Positions 8,456 to 17,683 of a stretch of 64,000 nucleotides of DNA are shown here, piece by piece. The notes below the pieces were generated by a model. The model saw only the letters and a list, made by a program, of their open reading frames with translations. It did not search any database and was not told where the DNA came from. Position 1 is the first letter of the stretch. Every line of letters starts with the position of its first letter. The translations under genes were made by a program, and so were the position numbers. Where the stretch lies: NCBI GenBank assembly GCA_041879415.1, contig CP090851.1, positions 868,001 through 932,000 on the forward strand, written 5' to 3'. Origin of the DNA: Vibrio chagasii. GTDB taxonomy: Bacteria > Pseudomonadota > Gammaproteobacteria > Enterobacterales > Vibrionaceae.

Positions 8456-10894
8456 TTATGCTTTCTTTAGCGCTTTAATTTGAACTAGGTTTGTGTGCTG
8501 AGGGTTACCCTTAGCAAGTGGGCTCGGGCGCTGAGTAGTCAGCACGTTGATAGAGCCTGCATGGTCGATCTTCTGACCATCGGGTGCGTACCATGCACCT
8601 TCACCTAGCGCGACAACTCGAGGAAGAATCCTTGGTGTCACTTTCGCTGGAATATGAACTTCACCACGGTCGTTAAAAATGCTGACCATGTCGCCGTTTT
8701 CAATACCGCGCTCTTTTGCATCGATTGGGTTGATCCACAACTCTTGTGGTGCAGCAGCTTTGATCTCTGCAACGTTACCGTAAGTGGAGTGGGTACGAGC
8801 CTTGTAGTGGAAGCCCGTTAGTTGTAGCGGGTACTTCTCTACTAGTGGATCGTTATGGCCTTCGAAAGAGTCCGCGTAAATTGGAAGTGGGTGAATCACT
8901 TCGTCTTCTTTTAGCTTCCAAGTCTTCGCAATCTCAGCCAGTTGCTCTGAGTAGATCTCGATCTTGCCACTTGGTGTGGTTAGTGGGTTCGCTTCAGGAT
9001 CTTTACGGAAATCTTCATAAGCGATGTAGTGGTGGTCATAGCTACGCTTATAGATACCCAGCTCTTTCATCTCTTCGAAGGTTGGCAATGTTGGGTCGTT
9101 CTTACGAGTTTCTGCGTAAAGGTGCTCAATCCACTGCTCTTGAGTACGACCTTCAGTGAACTCTTTTTCAACGCCCATGCGTTTAGCAAGCTCAGTACAC
9201 ATCTCGTAGATAGATTTTGCTTCGAACTGAGGTTCAATCGCTTTCTGTGCGTAGATGAAGTAAGGCATGTTTGATGCTTTACCATCCATACACCAGTCGT
9301 CTTGCTCTGATGTGGTTAAGTCAGGCAGGATGATGTCAGCGTATTTCGCTGAAGAGGTCATGTGGTTATCAATCACAACAATCATTTCACACGCATCTTC
9401 GTCTTGAAGAATCGCGTGGGTTTTGTTGATGTCTGAGTGTTGGTTGATTATGCAGTTACCTGCATAGTTCCAGATCATCTTGATTGGGTTTTTCAGGCGC
9501 TCTGCACCACGAACACCGTCAGTGATGTCGGTCATCTCGTGGTGACGGTGAATAGCGTCTGTCCACATGAACATTGAGATGGAGGTTTCAATTGGGTTTG
9601 GCACAGTAGGGAAGCGTACAAACGGAATGTTGATGTCACTTTCACGAGCACCTGTAGAACCGCCAGATACACCCACAGATCCTGTTAGTAGTGACAGCAT
9701 TGCGATTGCGCGACAAGCTAACTCACCGTTCGCAGTACGTTGCAGCCCCCAACCTTGGTGGATAGCACACGGCTTCGCTGTACCCATCTCACGAGCAAGT
9801 TTAACTATAGTATCGACTGGGATACCCGTGATCTTAGAAGCCCATTCAGGTGTTTTTTCTACGCCGTCTTCACCTAAACCTAAGATGTAAGATTTGTAGT
9901 CGCTGTTTTTAGGCGCTGATGCAGGAAGAGTCTTCTCATCGTAACCGACACAGTATTTGTCTAGGAACGGTTGGTCGACCAGGTCTTCAGTGATCATCAC
10001 GTGCGCAAGACCCGCAACCAATGCAGCATCTGTAGACGGACGAATTGGGATCCACTGATCTTCACGGCCACCGGCAGTATCGGTGTAACGTGGATCGATG
10101 ATGATCGTTCTAGCGTTTGATTTGTTTTTGCTTTCTACGTAGTGGTGGATCAGACCGCCACCAGACATACGAGTCTCAGCAGGGTTGTTACCAAATTGGA
10201 TGTTAAGCTTAGTGTTCTCTAAGTCAGAGAAAGAGTTGTTGTTTGCCCAACCACCGTAGGTGTAGCTCAAGCCTTTCGCGATTTGCGCGGTTGAATAGTC
10301 ACCGTAATGGTTTAGGTAACCACCACTTAGGTTCATAAGGCGAGCAATCAGCGTTTGTGCTGGTGGCCAAGATTTCGTGACCGTGCCACCTAGTGTACCT
10401 GTACCGTAGTTTAGATAGATGGTGTCGTTACCATAGTCTTTAATAAGGCGTTGCATGGTGCTAGCGACTTCATCAAAAGCTTCTTCCCAGCTAATACGCT
10501 TAAACTTACCTTCACCACGTTTACCGACACGTTTCATTGGGTACTTAAGGCGATCTGGGTTATAAACACGGCGACGCATAGAGCGACCACGTAGACATGC
10601 ACGCACTTGGTGATGACCGTATTCGTCAGTACCCGTGTTGTCTGTTTCTACGTATTTGATTTCACCGTTTTGTACATGCATACGTAACGGGCAGCGTGAG
10701 CCACAGTTTACTGTACATGCACTCCATACGATTTTCTCATCCACATTCTCAGCAACTGCAGCAGCTACTGGTTTGGATTTGAAAGGCAAAGCAATACCGC
10801 CCGCAAGTGCGGCTGCACTACCTACCGCAGAAGAAGCTTTCATGAAGCCTCTTCGAGTAAGATTCATTACCCCAGATTCTTTCTTATTCGTCAT
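8456..10894 (-). CDS. dmsA: anaerobic DMSO reductase catalytic subunit DmsA
   Basis: This molybdopterin oxidoreductase is about 812 residues. The N-terminus carries the Tat motif LTRRGFMKASS followed by a hydrophobic stretch. An Fe-S motif, CTVNCGSRCPLR, is followed by a distal CLRGRS, as in DmsA rather than periplasmic TorA. The molybdopterin dinucleotide domain lies at the C-terminus. The ATG at 10894 has AGG upstream; a GTG at 10927 and an ATG at 10870 share the frame. It reduces DMSO (and probably related S- or N-oxides) on the outer face of the inner membrane. An FNR-like site upstream fits anaerobic induction. Confidence 0.95.
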   Translation of the reverse strand: MTNKKESGVMNLTRRGFMKASSAVGSAAALAGGIALPFKSKPVAAAVAENVDEKIVWSACTVNCGSRCPLRMHVQNGEIKYVETDNTGTDEYGHHQVRACLRGRSMRRRVYNPDRLKYPMKRVGKRGEGKFKRISWEEAFDEVASTMQRLIKDYGNDTIYLNYGTGTLGGTVTKSWPPAQTLIARLMNLSGGYLNHYGDYSTAQIAKGLSYTYGGWANNNSFSDLENTKLNIQFGNNPAETRMSGGGLIHHYVESKNKSNARTIIIDPRYTDTAGGREDQWIPIRPSTDAALVAGLAHVMITEDLVDQPFLDKYCVGYDEKTLPASAPKNSDYKSYILGLGEDGVEKTPEWASKITGIPVDTIVKLAREMGTAKPCAIHQGWGLQRTANGELACRAIAMLSLLTGSVGVSGGSTGARESDINIPFVRFPTVPNPIETSISMFMWTDAIHRHHEMTDITDGVRGAERLKNPIKMIWNYAGNCIINQHSDINKTHAILQDEDACEMIVVIDNHMTSSAKYADIILPDLTTSEQDDWCMDGKASNMPYFIYAQKAIEPQFEAKSIYEMCTELAKRMGVEKEFTEGRTQEQWIEHLYAETRKNDPTLPTFEEMKELGIYKRSYDHHYIAYEDFRKDPEANPLTTPSGKIEIYSEQLAEIAKTWKLKEDEVIHPLPIYADSFEGHNDPLVEKYPLQLTGFHYKARTHSTYGNVAEIKAAAPQELWINPIDAKERGIENGDMVSIFNDRGEVHIPAKVTPRILPRVVALGEGAWYAPDGQKIDHAGSINVLTTQRPSPLAKGNPQHTNLVQIKALKKA

Positions 10895-10971
10895 TCTAAG
10901 ATGCCTATTGTTATTGATGGATAGCACTTTATAGTTAGTTTTGCTTTTGTCTTTTAATATTTAAATGTTGA

Positions 10972-10985
10972 TTGATAAGCGTCAA
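10972..10985. promoter_or_regulatory. FNR-like site between dmsA and the dmsD-type gene
   Basis: TTGAT-AAGC-GTCAA matches the FNR consensus TTGAT-N4-ATCAA at nine of ten positions. It is centred about 84 bp before the dmsA start and 115 bp before the divergent chaperone gene, distances that would let one dimer activate both promoters. The function is inferred from the match and the genes it serves. Confidence 0.65.
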
Positions 10986-11093
10986 ATAAGTATGAAATTT
11001 AAAGTTTATGAATTGAATGTATAAATTAGATCAAAGAATGAAATGCTTTAATTTATATAATTAGTTTTAAAACCTATCACGATGTAAATAATA

Positions 11094-11660
11094 ATGATTA
11101 TCGATACGCATAAATTACTTGGTTCAATATTCTATCAAGCAAAAAGTAAAGAGCAGTTAATAGATATTGTTCAGGCTCTCGTTGAAAACCAAGTATTATC
11201 AGAAGATTGTTTATTAGCCCTTCAAAATGAACAGGAAGATGACTTAACAGCAGAGTTTAGCCGCCTTTTTGAAGGGGTTGGAGAGATGCCAGCACCACCT
11301 TGGGGCTCGGTTTACCTCGATAAAGACCGCGTTGTGTTTGGCGAATCAACGGTCGCGTATCGACAGTTTTTAGAATTAAACCAAATAGAATTAGATACCG
11401 GTTTAAGAGAGCCCGAAGATCAGTTTGGTTTAATGTTATTCGCTCACGCCTATTTGTTAGAAAATAATAATATAAATTCAGCTCGTGAATTGCTTGAATC
11501 TCATTTATTAACTTGGTCTTTTGTATATCTAGAACTTCTAAATAAAAAGTCAGAACTATCTTTTTATAAGAAATTATCAGTTAGTGTAATTGATTGGCTT
11601 AATTACCTAACATCTGAATATAAATTAAGCGTTTCTAATAAAAAGTTATATATTGATTAA
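11094..11660 (+). CDS. dmsD: TorD/DmsD-family molybdoenzyme maturation chaperone
   Basis: The 188-residue all-helical protein has the family segment PAPPWGSVYLDKD near residues 63-75, followed by FGESTVAYRQF. Proteins of this group bind the Tat signal peptide of a molybdoenzyme and hold it until the cofactor is inserted. The divergent position next to dmsA makes DmsA the likely client. The start at ATG 11094 lacks a strong ribosome site. It overlaps the next gene by one base (TAATG). The symbol follows family and context; a TorD-like specificity cannot be excluded. Confidence 0.82.
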   Translation: MIIDTHKLLGSIFYQAKSKEQLIDIVQALVENQVLSEDCLLALQNEQEDDLTAEFSRLFEGVGEMPAPPWGSVYLDKDRVVFGESTVAYRQFLELNQIELDTGLREPEDQFGLMLFAHAYLLENNNINSARELLESHLLTWSFVYLELLNKKSELSFYKKLSVSVIDWLNYLTSEYKLSVSNKKLYID

Positions 11661-12172
11661 TGTCTGAGCAAATAAATTCAAATAGGCGTGGTTTTTTAAC
11701 TCGGTTGTCTAAACCTGTTAAAGCCGCAGCCAGTTATGAAGAGAAATCACAGCGCTTACATTCTAGGCCACCACGAGCCGTTGATGAGGTGCTGTTTGAG
11801 CGTCTGTGTGACGGCTGTGGCTTGTGTGAGCAAGCGTGCCCAAATAGTGTCATTGAGATACAAGAGGGCAGTGCGCTGCTCAATTTGGATTACAACAGCT
11901 GTTCAATATGCAACAAATGCAGTGAAGCGTGTCCGACTGGTGCACTTCACCCTACGGTAGCGCCTTACATTGATTTAAAACCTAACTTTGCTGATAGCTG
12001 TAATAACTACATGCAAATGGATTGTCACGCCTGTCAGACTGCTTGTTCAGCGGGCGCGATAAAGATTGAAGCTGGTGAACTGCCTAGCGTCGCTTTAGAT
12101 AAGTGTAATGGCTGTGGAGAGTGTAGAAGCGCTTGTTACATCGGTTCAGTGACGTTGAGTCTCACTCATTAA
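11660..12172 (+). CDS. napF: NapF-type ferredoxin
   Basis: The 170-residue protein has several cysteine clusters typical of 4Fe-4S sites: CDGCGLCEQACP, CSICNKCSEACP, CHACQTACSAG and CNGCGECRSAC. The N-terminus reads NRRGFLTRLSKP, as in NapF, which lies in the cytosol and supports maturation of the periplasmic nitrate reductase. Here it is coupled by a one-base overlap to the DmsD-type chaperone and faces dmsABC, so it may help load or mature DmsA instead. No nap genes are seen nearby. Confidence 0.85.
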   Translation: MSEQINSNRRGFLTRLSKPVKAAASYEEKSQRLHSRPPRAVDEVLFERLCDGCGLCEQACPNSVIEIQEGSALLNLDYNSCSICNKCSEACPTGALHPTVAPYIDLKPNFADSCNNYMQMDCHACQTACSAGAIKIEAGELPSVALDKCNGCGECRSACYIGSVTLSLTH

Positions 12173-12272
12173 GAAGGGCCTGAGTGTTGTCGCTGTTGAT
12201 AGGAAGTCTCAGTAATCAGTGGTTGAGCGAGTATTGAAAGCAAAGGTATTCAAATCATCATGTATTAAAATC

Positions 12273-12310
12273 AAAAAGGGTCCGCACTCCTAGAGGAGGC
12301 GGACCCTATT
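12273..12310. terminator. long hairpin between napF and yfaE
   Basis: AGGGTCCGC pairs with GCGGACCCT around an inner CTCCT-AG-AGGAG stem at 12277-12307, with an A-run on the left. On the minus strand it ends in CCCTTTTTGATTTT, a convincing stop for nrdAB-yfaE. On the plus strand it can end napF transcripts. A second hairpin, TTTCGAAT/ATTCGAAA at 12330-12363, lies closer to yfaE. Confidence 0.75.
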
Positions 12311-12376
12311 TCGCTGTACTTCTTCAAGCTTTCGAATTGCCGCGTAATTGACGCGATTCGAAACAAGTCGAACGAA

Positions 12377-12655
12377 TTAAGCGCGCTTTTGCTTGTTTCG
12401 ATGAATCACGTTACTCAACGACAGATCGGATTTCGCTTTGCAGATACAAGGCAAAATCTCGTTACCTTGTGTGTAAGCCATAGCAAAACCAACGTACTCA
12501 ACCTCACCAGAATCTAATGTACAGCGACAAGCACCACAGTGGCCATCACGGCAGTTGTATTCTGGCTCTAGCCCTGCCTGTTCCATTGTTTCCAATAGCG
12601 TATTTGAAGGGTTAGATTCAATTGAAGTTAGCTTGTTGATTTTGATTGTTGGCAT
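12377..12655 (-). CDS. yfaE: 2Fe-2S ferredoxin YfaE, ribonucleotide reductase maintenance
   Basis: The 92-residue plant-type ferredoxin has the cluster motif CRDGHCGACRC near residues 35-45 and a distal cysteine in LPCICK. YfaE supplies electrons for assembling and restoring the di-iron tyrosyl radical of NrdB. The gene overlaps the nrdB stop by one base (TAATG), so the two are translationally coupled, which matches their joint job. Confidence 0.94.
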   Translation of the reverse strand: MPTIKINKLTSIESNPSNTLLETMEQAGLEPEYNCRDGHCGACRCTLDSGEVEYVGFAMAYTQGNEILPCICKAKSDLSLSNVIHRNKQKRA

Positions 12656-13788
12656 TACAGCTCAAATCCTTCAAAGTCGTCAGCTTTTACTTCGTTGTCG
12701 ATCTGACCAACTAGGTAAGAACTGATTTCAGCTTCTTGTGGAGCAACTTGTACGTTATCAGAAGATAACCAAGCGTTGATCCATGGAATTGGGTTCGATG
12801 TTGCTTCTGGGTAAGCAGTACCAAGACCAACAGCTTGCATACGGATGTTAGTGATGTACTCAACGTATTGGCAAAGAATATCTTTGTTTAGACCAATCAT
12901 AGAGCCATCTTTGAATAGGTATTCTGCCCACTCTTTTTCTTGTTCAGCCGCTTGCTTGAATAGGTCGAAACACTCTTGCTTACACTCTTCTGCGATTTGC
13001 ATGAATGTGAAGTCATCTTGACCGTTACGTAGCAAGTTGATCATGTGCTGAGTACCAGTCAGGTGAAGTGCTTCATCACGAGCGATTAGCTTGATGATTT
13101 TCGCGTTACCTTCCATTAGCTCACGCTCAGCGAATGCAAATGAACATGCAAAACTTACGTAGAAACGAATTGCTTCTAGTGCGTTTACAGACATTAGACA
13201 TAGGTAAAGCTTCTTCTTCAGATCGTGAAGTGAAATTTTAACGTCTTCGCCGTTGATGTTGTGGTTGCCTTCACCGTAGCGGTGGTAATCCGCAGTAAGC
13301 TGGATAAGGTCGTCGTAGTAGAACGCGATGTCTTTAGCGCGCTTTAGGATCTCTTCGTTTTCAACGATGTCGTCGAATACTAGGCCTGGATCATTCACGA
13401 TGTTACGGATGATGTGCGTGTACGAACGAGAGTGAATCGTTTCAGAGAAAGACCAAGTCTCAATCCAAGTTTCAACTTCTGGTAGTGATACTAGTGGAAG
13501 TAGGGCAACGTTCGGGCTACGGCCTTGGATAGAATCAAGCAGTGTTTGGTACTTCAAGTTAGAGATGAAGATGTGCTTTTCATGCTCAGGAAGCTTGTTG
13601 TAGTCGATACGGTCGCTAGACACGTCTACTTCTTCTGGACGCCAGAAGAAAGAAAGCTGCTTCTCGATAAGCTTCTCGAAGATTTCGAATTTTTGTTGGT
13701 CGTAACGTGCAACGTTAACCGACTGACCCAAGAACATTGGTTCTTTTAGTTGGTCATTTTTATTCTGAGAAAAAGTACTGTAAGCCAT
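12655..13788 (-). CDS. nrdB: class Ia ribonucleotide reductase beta subunit
   Basis: The 377-residue protein carries the di-iron and radical-site residues of NrdB. Examples are the FWRPEEVD start of the core, [30 protein letters not shown] (Glu and His ligands) and [13 protein letters not shown]. It houses the tyrosyl radical needed by NrdA for dNTP synthesis. The length matches the E. coli protein. It follows nrdA after a 102-bp gap with a strong hairpin and is coupled to yfaE. Confidence 0.97.
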   Translation of the reverse strand: MAYSTFSQNKNDQLKEPMFLGQSVNVARYDQQKFEIFEKLIEKQLSFFWRPEEVDVSSDRIDYNKLPEHEKHIFISNLKYQTLLDSIQGRSPNVALLPLVSLPEVETWIETWSFSETIHSRSYTHIIRNIVNDPGLVFDDIVENEEILKRAKDIAFYYDDLIQLTADYHRYGEGNHNINGEDVKISLHDLKKKLYLCLMSVNALEAIRFYVSFACSFAFAERELMEGNAKIIKLIARDEALHLTGTQHMINLLRNGQDDFTFMQIAEECKQECFDLFKQAAEQEKEWAEYLFKDGSMIGLNKDILCQYVEYITNIRMQAVGLGTAYPEATSNPIPWINAWLSSDNVQVAPQEAEISSYLVGQIDNEVKADDFEGFEL

Positions 13789-13845
13789 AAATGCCTCAAA
13801 TCCTTTAAAGACTCGTTATAAAACGAACCCTGTTAATGCTTTAAA

Positions 13846-13869
13846 CCCAGAGAAGATAACTTCTCTGGG
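13846..13869 (-). terminator. hairpin in the nrdA-nrdB gap
   Basis: A perfect 10-bp stem, CCCAGAGAAG against CTTCTCTGGG with a four-base loop, lies between nrdA and nrdB and is followed on the minus strand by GTTTAAAG. The short T-run suggests partial termination or an mRNA-protecting structure that sets the nrdA:nrdB ratio, rather than a complete stop. Confidence 0.55.
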
Positions 13870-13890
13870 GTCTTAATATTTTACTGCGGT

Positions 13891-16173
13891 TTAGATCTTA
13901 CAACCGCCGCCTTCACAATCTTCTTCCGGCACTGTTACTGCGTCGCCTTGGTCGTCTTTAGCACCATCACGAGTGTTATGGTAGTAAAGCGTCTTAACAC
14001 CAAACTTGTAAGCAGTCAGTAGGTCTTGAAGCAGCTTCTTCATCGGTACTTTACCGCTATCGTAAACACTTGGATCATAGTTAGTGTTTGCAGAGATAGC
14101 TTGGTCAACGAATTTTTGCATGATACCCACTAGGTGTAGGTAACCGTCGTTAGAACCAATGTTCCAAAGTAGCTCGTAGTTCTCCTTAAGATTTAGGAAA
14201 TCTGGAACCACTTGCTTCAGGATGCCGTCTTTCGATGCTTTCACTGATACGTAACCACGTGGTGGTTCGATACCGTTAGTCGCGTTCGAGATTTGAGACG
14301 AGGTCTCAGAAGGCATAAGCGCAGTTAGCGTAGAGTTACGCAGACCATGCTCCATGATCTCTTCACGTAGCTCATCCCAATCGTAGTGCAGAGGCTCATC
14401 ACATACTAAGTCGATATCTTTTTTGTAAGTATCGATTGGCAGTAGGCCTTTTGCGTAGTTAGTCTCGTGGAAAGATGGGCAACGGCCTTGCTCTTTCGCT
14501 AGTTCAACAGACGCTTTTAGTAGGTGGTATTGAATCGCTTCAAAAGTACGGTGAGTCAGGCCATTTGCACTGCCGTCAGAGTACTTAACACCATTCTTCG
14601 CTAGGTAGTATGCGTAATTGATAACACCTACACCTAGAGTACGACGGTTCATTGTCGACTTGTATGCTGCTGGAAGCGGGTAATCTTGGTAATCAAGAAG
14701 TGCGTCTAGAGCACGAACAACCAGTTCAGAAAGCTCTGCTAGGTCATCCAGTTCGTTGATTGCGCCAAGGTTAAATGCTGAAAGCGTACATAGTGCAATT
14801 TCGCCTTCGTCATCTTCTACGTTAGAAAGCGGCTTAGTTGGCAGCGCGATTTCTAGACATAGGTTAGATTGACGAACAGGTGCAACTTCAGAATCAAACG
14901 GGCTGTGTGTATTACAGTGGTCAACGTTCTGAATGTAGATACGACCAGTAGAAGCACGCTCTTGCATTAATAGAGAGAATAGCTCTACTGCTTTTACTGT
15001 TTCACGCTTGATTGACGGATCGTTTTCGTACTTAACGTACAGCTCTTCAAAACGCTCTTGGTTTTCGAAGAACGCGTCGTATAGGCCAGGTACGTCAGAT
15101 GGTGAGAACAGGCTGATGTTGCCACCTTGAACTAGACGAGAGTACATAAGCTTGTTCAGCTGTACGCCGTAATCCATGTGACGAACACGGTTCTCTTCAA
15201 CACCACGGTTGTTCTTCAGTACTAGTAGAGACTGAACTTCACCGTGCCATAGTGGGTAGAATACCGTTGCTGCACCACCACGAACACCACCTTGAGAACA
15301 ACATTTTACTGCTGTTTGGAAGTATTTGTAGAAAGGGATACAGCCTGTGTGGAACGCTTCACCACCGCGAATCTCAGAACCAAGTGCACGGATACGACCT
15401 GCGTTGATACCGATACCAGCACGTTGAGATACGTAACGAACAATTGAGCTTGCAGTTGCGTTGATAGAATCAAGGCTGTCACCACACTCGATCAGTACAC
15501 AAGAACTGAATTGACGAGTAGGCGTACGTACACCAGACATGATCGGTGTAGGTAGAGAAATCTTAAACGTAGACGATGCGTCGTAAAAACGTTTGATGTA
15601 GTCAAGACGAGTCGATTTCGGGTATTTAGCGAATAGACACGCAGCAACTAGAATGTAAAGGAACTGAGCACTCTCGTAGATTTCTTTCGTTACACGGTTC
15701 TGCACGAAGTATTTACCTTCAAGCTGTTTAACCGCTGCGTAAGAAAAATCTAAGTCACGCTTGTGGTCGATGTACGAGTCAAGTTCATCGAACTCGGCCT
15801 TCGTGTAGTCTTCCATTAGGTGGCTATCGTATTTACCCATATCAACCAGTTTTGCAACGTGGTCGTAAAGAGCAGGTGGCTCGTATTCGCCGTACGCTTT
15901 CTTACGTAGGTGGAATACTGCAAGACGTGCTGCAAGATATTGGTAATCTGGAGTCTCTTCAGAGATTAGATCCGCTGCTGACTTGATGATTGTCTCATGG
16001 ATATCAGTAGTGGTAATGCCATCGTAAAACTGAATGTGAGCTTTCAATTCTACTTGTGATACAGAAACATTGTGCAAGCCTTCAGCTGCCCATGTGATCA
16101 CGCGATGGATTTTTTCTAAATCGATCGTTTCTTTGCGCCCGTTACGCTTAGTAACAGTAAGTTGTTGGTTCAT
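13891..16173 (-). CDS. nrdA: class Ia ribonucleotide reductase alpha subunit
   Basis: The protein is about 760 residues from the ATG at 16173, where the N-terminus MNQQLTVTKRNG matches the family; a start at 16194 would add seven residues. An ATP-cone domain occupies the first 95 residues or so and is the overall activity site. The catalytic barrel follows, with the thiyl and radical-transfer residues in NLCLEIALPT and ITALMPSETSS-type loops. The C-terminus CEGGGCKI holds the cysteine pair that is re-reduced by thioredoxin or glutaredoxin. It is the first gene of nrdA-nrdB-yfaE, below NrdR-like boxes. Confidence 0.97.
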   Translation of the reverse strand: MNQQLTVTKRNGRKETIDLEKIHRVITWAAEGLHNVSVSQVELKAHIQFYDGITTTDIHETIIKSAADLISEETPDYQYLAARLAVFHLRKKAYGEYEPPALYDHVAKLVDMGKYDSHLMEDYTKAEFDELDSYIDHKRDLDFSYAAVKQLEGKYFVQNRVTKEIYESAQFLYILVAACLFAKYPKSTRLDYIKRFYDASSTFKISLPTPIMSGVRTPTRQFSSCVLIECGDSLDSINATASSIVRYVSQRAGIGINAGRIRALGSEIRGGEAFHTGCIPFYKYFQTAVKCCSQGGVRGGAATVFYPLWHGEVQSLLVLKNNRGVEENRVRHMDYGVQLNKLMYSRLVQGGNISLFSPSDVPGLYDAFFENQERFEELYVKYENDPSIKRETVKAVELFSLLMQERASTGRIYIQNVDHCNTHSPFDSEVAPVRQSNLCLEIALPTKPLSNVEDDEGEIALCTLSAFNLGAINELDDLAELSELVVRALDALLDYQDYPLPAAYKSTMNRRTLGVGVINYAYYLAKNGVKYSDGSANGLTHRTFEAIQYHLLKASVELAKEQGRCPSFHETNYAKGLLPIDTYKKDIDLVCDEPLHYDWDELREEIMEHGLRNSTLTALMPSETSSQISNATNGIEPPRGYVSVKASKDGILKQVVPDFLNLKENYELLWNIGSNDGYLHLVGIMQKFVDQAISANTNYDPSVYDSGKVPMKKLLQDLLTAYKFGVKTLYYHNTRDGAKDDQGDAVTVPEEDCEGGGCKI

Positions 16174-16269
16174 TCTGCTTAATTTCCCTAACAAAACTGA
16201 ACAAGGCCGTGTTTTTGTCTATTTCTGTGTAATTTTTGTAAATTACGTTTCGGCTTTGTGATCTTGGTC

Positions 16270-16306
16270 TACCCATACATTGTAGTTCAAACACAACATA
16301 TAGGGG
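16270..16306. promoter_or_regulatory. paired NrdR-like boxes upstream of nrdA
   Basis: The box at 16291-16306 reads ACACAACATATAGGGG and matches the NrdR core CwAtATaTwG at nine of ten positions. A weaker partner at 16270-16285 has the core CCATACATTG, eight of ten. Core starts are 21 bp apart, two helical turns, as expected for side-by-side NrdR binding. They lie about 100 bp before the nrdA start, consistent with repression by NrdR when dATP is high. Confidence 0.6.
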
Positions 16307-16375
16307 TCATTTGTTTGTTGGGTTACAAGATAGTGCTACAACTGATATTTTTCAAGGCAAAGAAATGGGGTTGCT

Positions 16376-16384
16376 TGTGGATAA
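16376..16384 (-). promoter_or_regulatory. perfect DnaA box upstream of nrdA
   Basis: TGTGGATAA here is TTATCCACA on the minus strand, an exact DnaA box about 200 bp before the nrdA start. In E. coli DnaA binds upstream of nrdAB and links dNTP supply to replication. One box alone can occur by chance, but the position fits that role. Confidence 0.55.
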
Positions 16385-16681
16385 GTGGTGGATTGAAAAA
16401 AAACTGTAAGTGACCACTAACTGATGAGGTTAGATGTCACTTGATTGTATAAAACTCGCCTTTTAAGGATGCTTTATTTTTGCACGCCGATAAAAAAAAA
16501 TCCCTTGATCTTTGGGCAAAATGAGCGATGGATTTTCGGCGATTAAATTTAAATCTAGGTGGTCAAAATGGAAGCTGGCGCACGAAATTTAGACTGAAAA
16601 AAGTCGCAAAGTTATGTTAATTGCAACTCTTTTCATTAGTCTTTTTATTAAAAAATTTTGCGGTTGATTTATTGATATTCG

Positions 16682-17392
16682 TTAGGCGAAATTTTTAGTG
16701 TGAACTATGTAGTTAACATCAACGTTTTGCCCTAAACGGTAACTGTCTGTTAACGGATTATAGTGTAGGCCAGTGATGCCTAATTCCTGAAGTCGGGTGT
16801 TGTCTATCATCTTGATAAGTTCAGCTGGGCGAATGAACTTGTCATGCTCGTGAGTGCCTTCAGGGACAATTCTAAGCAGTTTCTCTGCGCCAACAATAGC
16901 GAACAAGTAAGATTTGAAATTACGGTTCAACGTAGAGAAGAACACGTGTCCACCCGGTTTTACCAATTTTGAACAAGCAGTAATCACAGATTGTGGGTCT
17001 GGAACGTGCTCCAGCATTTCCATACATGTCACCACATCGTAAGTTTGTGGGTTTTGCTCTGCATGGTCTTCAATCGTGCTTTGGATGTAATCTAGCTTGG
17101 TGCCGGTTTCTAGAGCATGAAGACGAGCTACTTCTAGTGGCTCTTTGCCCATATCTAAGCCAGTGACTACTGCACCTTCAACAGCCATGCTCTCTGCTAA
17201 AATACCGCCGCCGCAGCCAACATCGAGGACTTTCTTACCAAACAAGCCTTCGGTTTTTTCTAGCACGTAATTTAGGCGAAGCGGGTTGATTTGGTGTAGA
17301 GGCTTAAACTCGCCTTCGAGATCCCACCAGCGCGACGCCATGTCTTCGAATTTCTTAATTTCTGCTGGGTCTACGTTCTGTGATTTAGTCAT
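16682..17392 (-). CDS. ubiG: ubiquinone biosynthesis O-methyltransferase UbiG
   Basis: The protein is about 236 residues from the ATG at 17392, giving [18 protein letters not shown], the usual start of the family; an open frame reaches back to 17509 but without family similarity. The SAM-binding motif [13 protein letters not shown] lies near residues 56-68. The enzyme performs both O-methylations of the quinone ring in ubiquinone synthesis. It is transcribed away from gyrA, the standard arrangement in gammaproteobacteria. Confidence 0.96.
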   Translation of the reverse strand: MTKSQNVDPAEIKKFEDMASRWWDLEGEFKPLHQINPLRLNYVLEKTEGLFGKKVLDVGCGGGILAESMAVEGAVVTGLDMGKEPLEVARLHALETGTKLDYIQSTIEDHAEQNPQTYDVVTCMEMLEHVPDPQSVITACSKLVKPGGHVFFSTLNRNFKSYLFAIVGAEKLLRIVPEGTHEHDKFIRPAELIKMIDNTRLQELGITGLHYNPLTDSYRLGQNVDVNYIVHTKNFA

Positions 17393-17683
17393 AATCGGCA
17401 TTTCCAAGTTAAATAATGCATCCATGAAATTGCAGGCATTATAACTTGCCTTTTCGTGCTGACCAGAAGATCTACAATTTTGCGAATTTATTGGATGTAA
17501 AGTGACCATGTTTCAGCGAGATATGATGCTGAGGTGCAATTTCTCATCAATTGATTGGCTACAAGGGTCACAAGATGGTAAAAGGATAGGGAAAGTGATG
17601 CCTCCGTAGGTAAATTTGTGTTATATTTTTCGGTCTTATACGTATTCAAATATACGATCTGACTATAGAGGGAAAATGGCTCT

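Larger units (their letters stand above)
16174..16681. other. 508-bp nrdA-ubiG intergenic region
   Basis: No gene is seen here. The half near nrdA holds two NrdR-like boxes and a perfect DnaA box, described separately. The remainder, about 16385-16681, is AT-rich with homopolymer A and T runs and no open frame worth calling. Confidence 0.6.
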
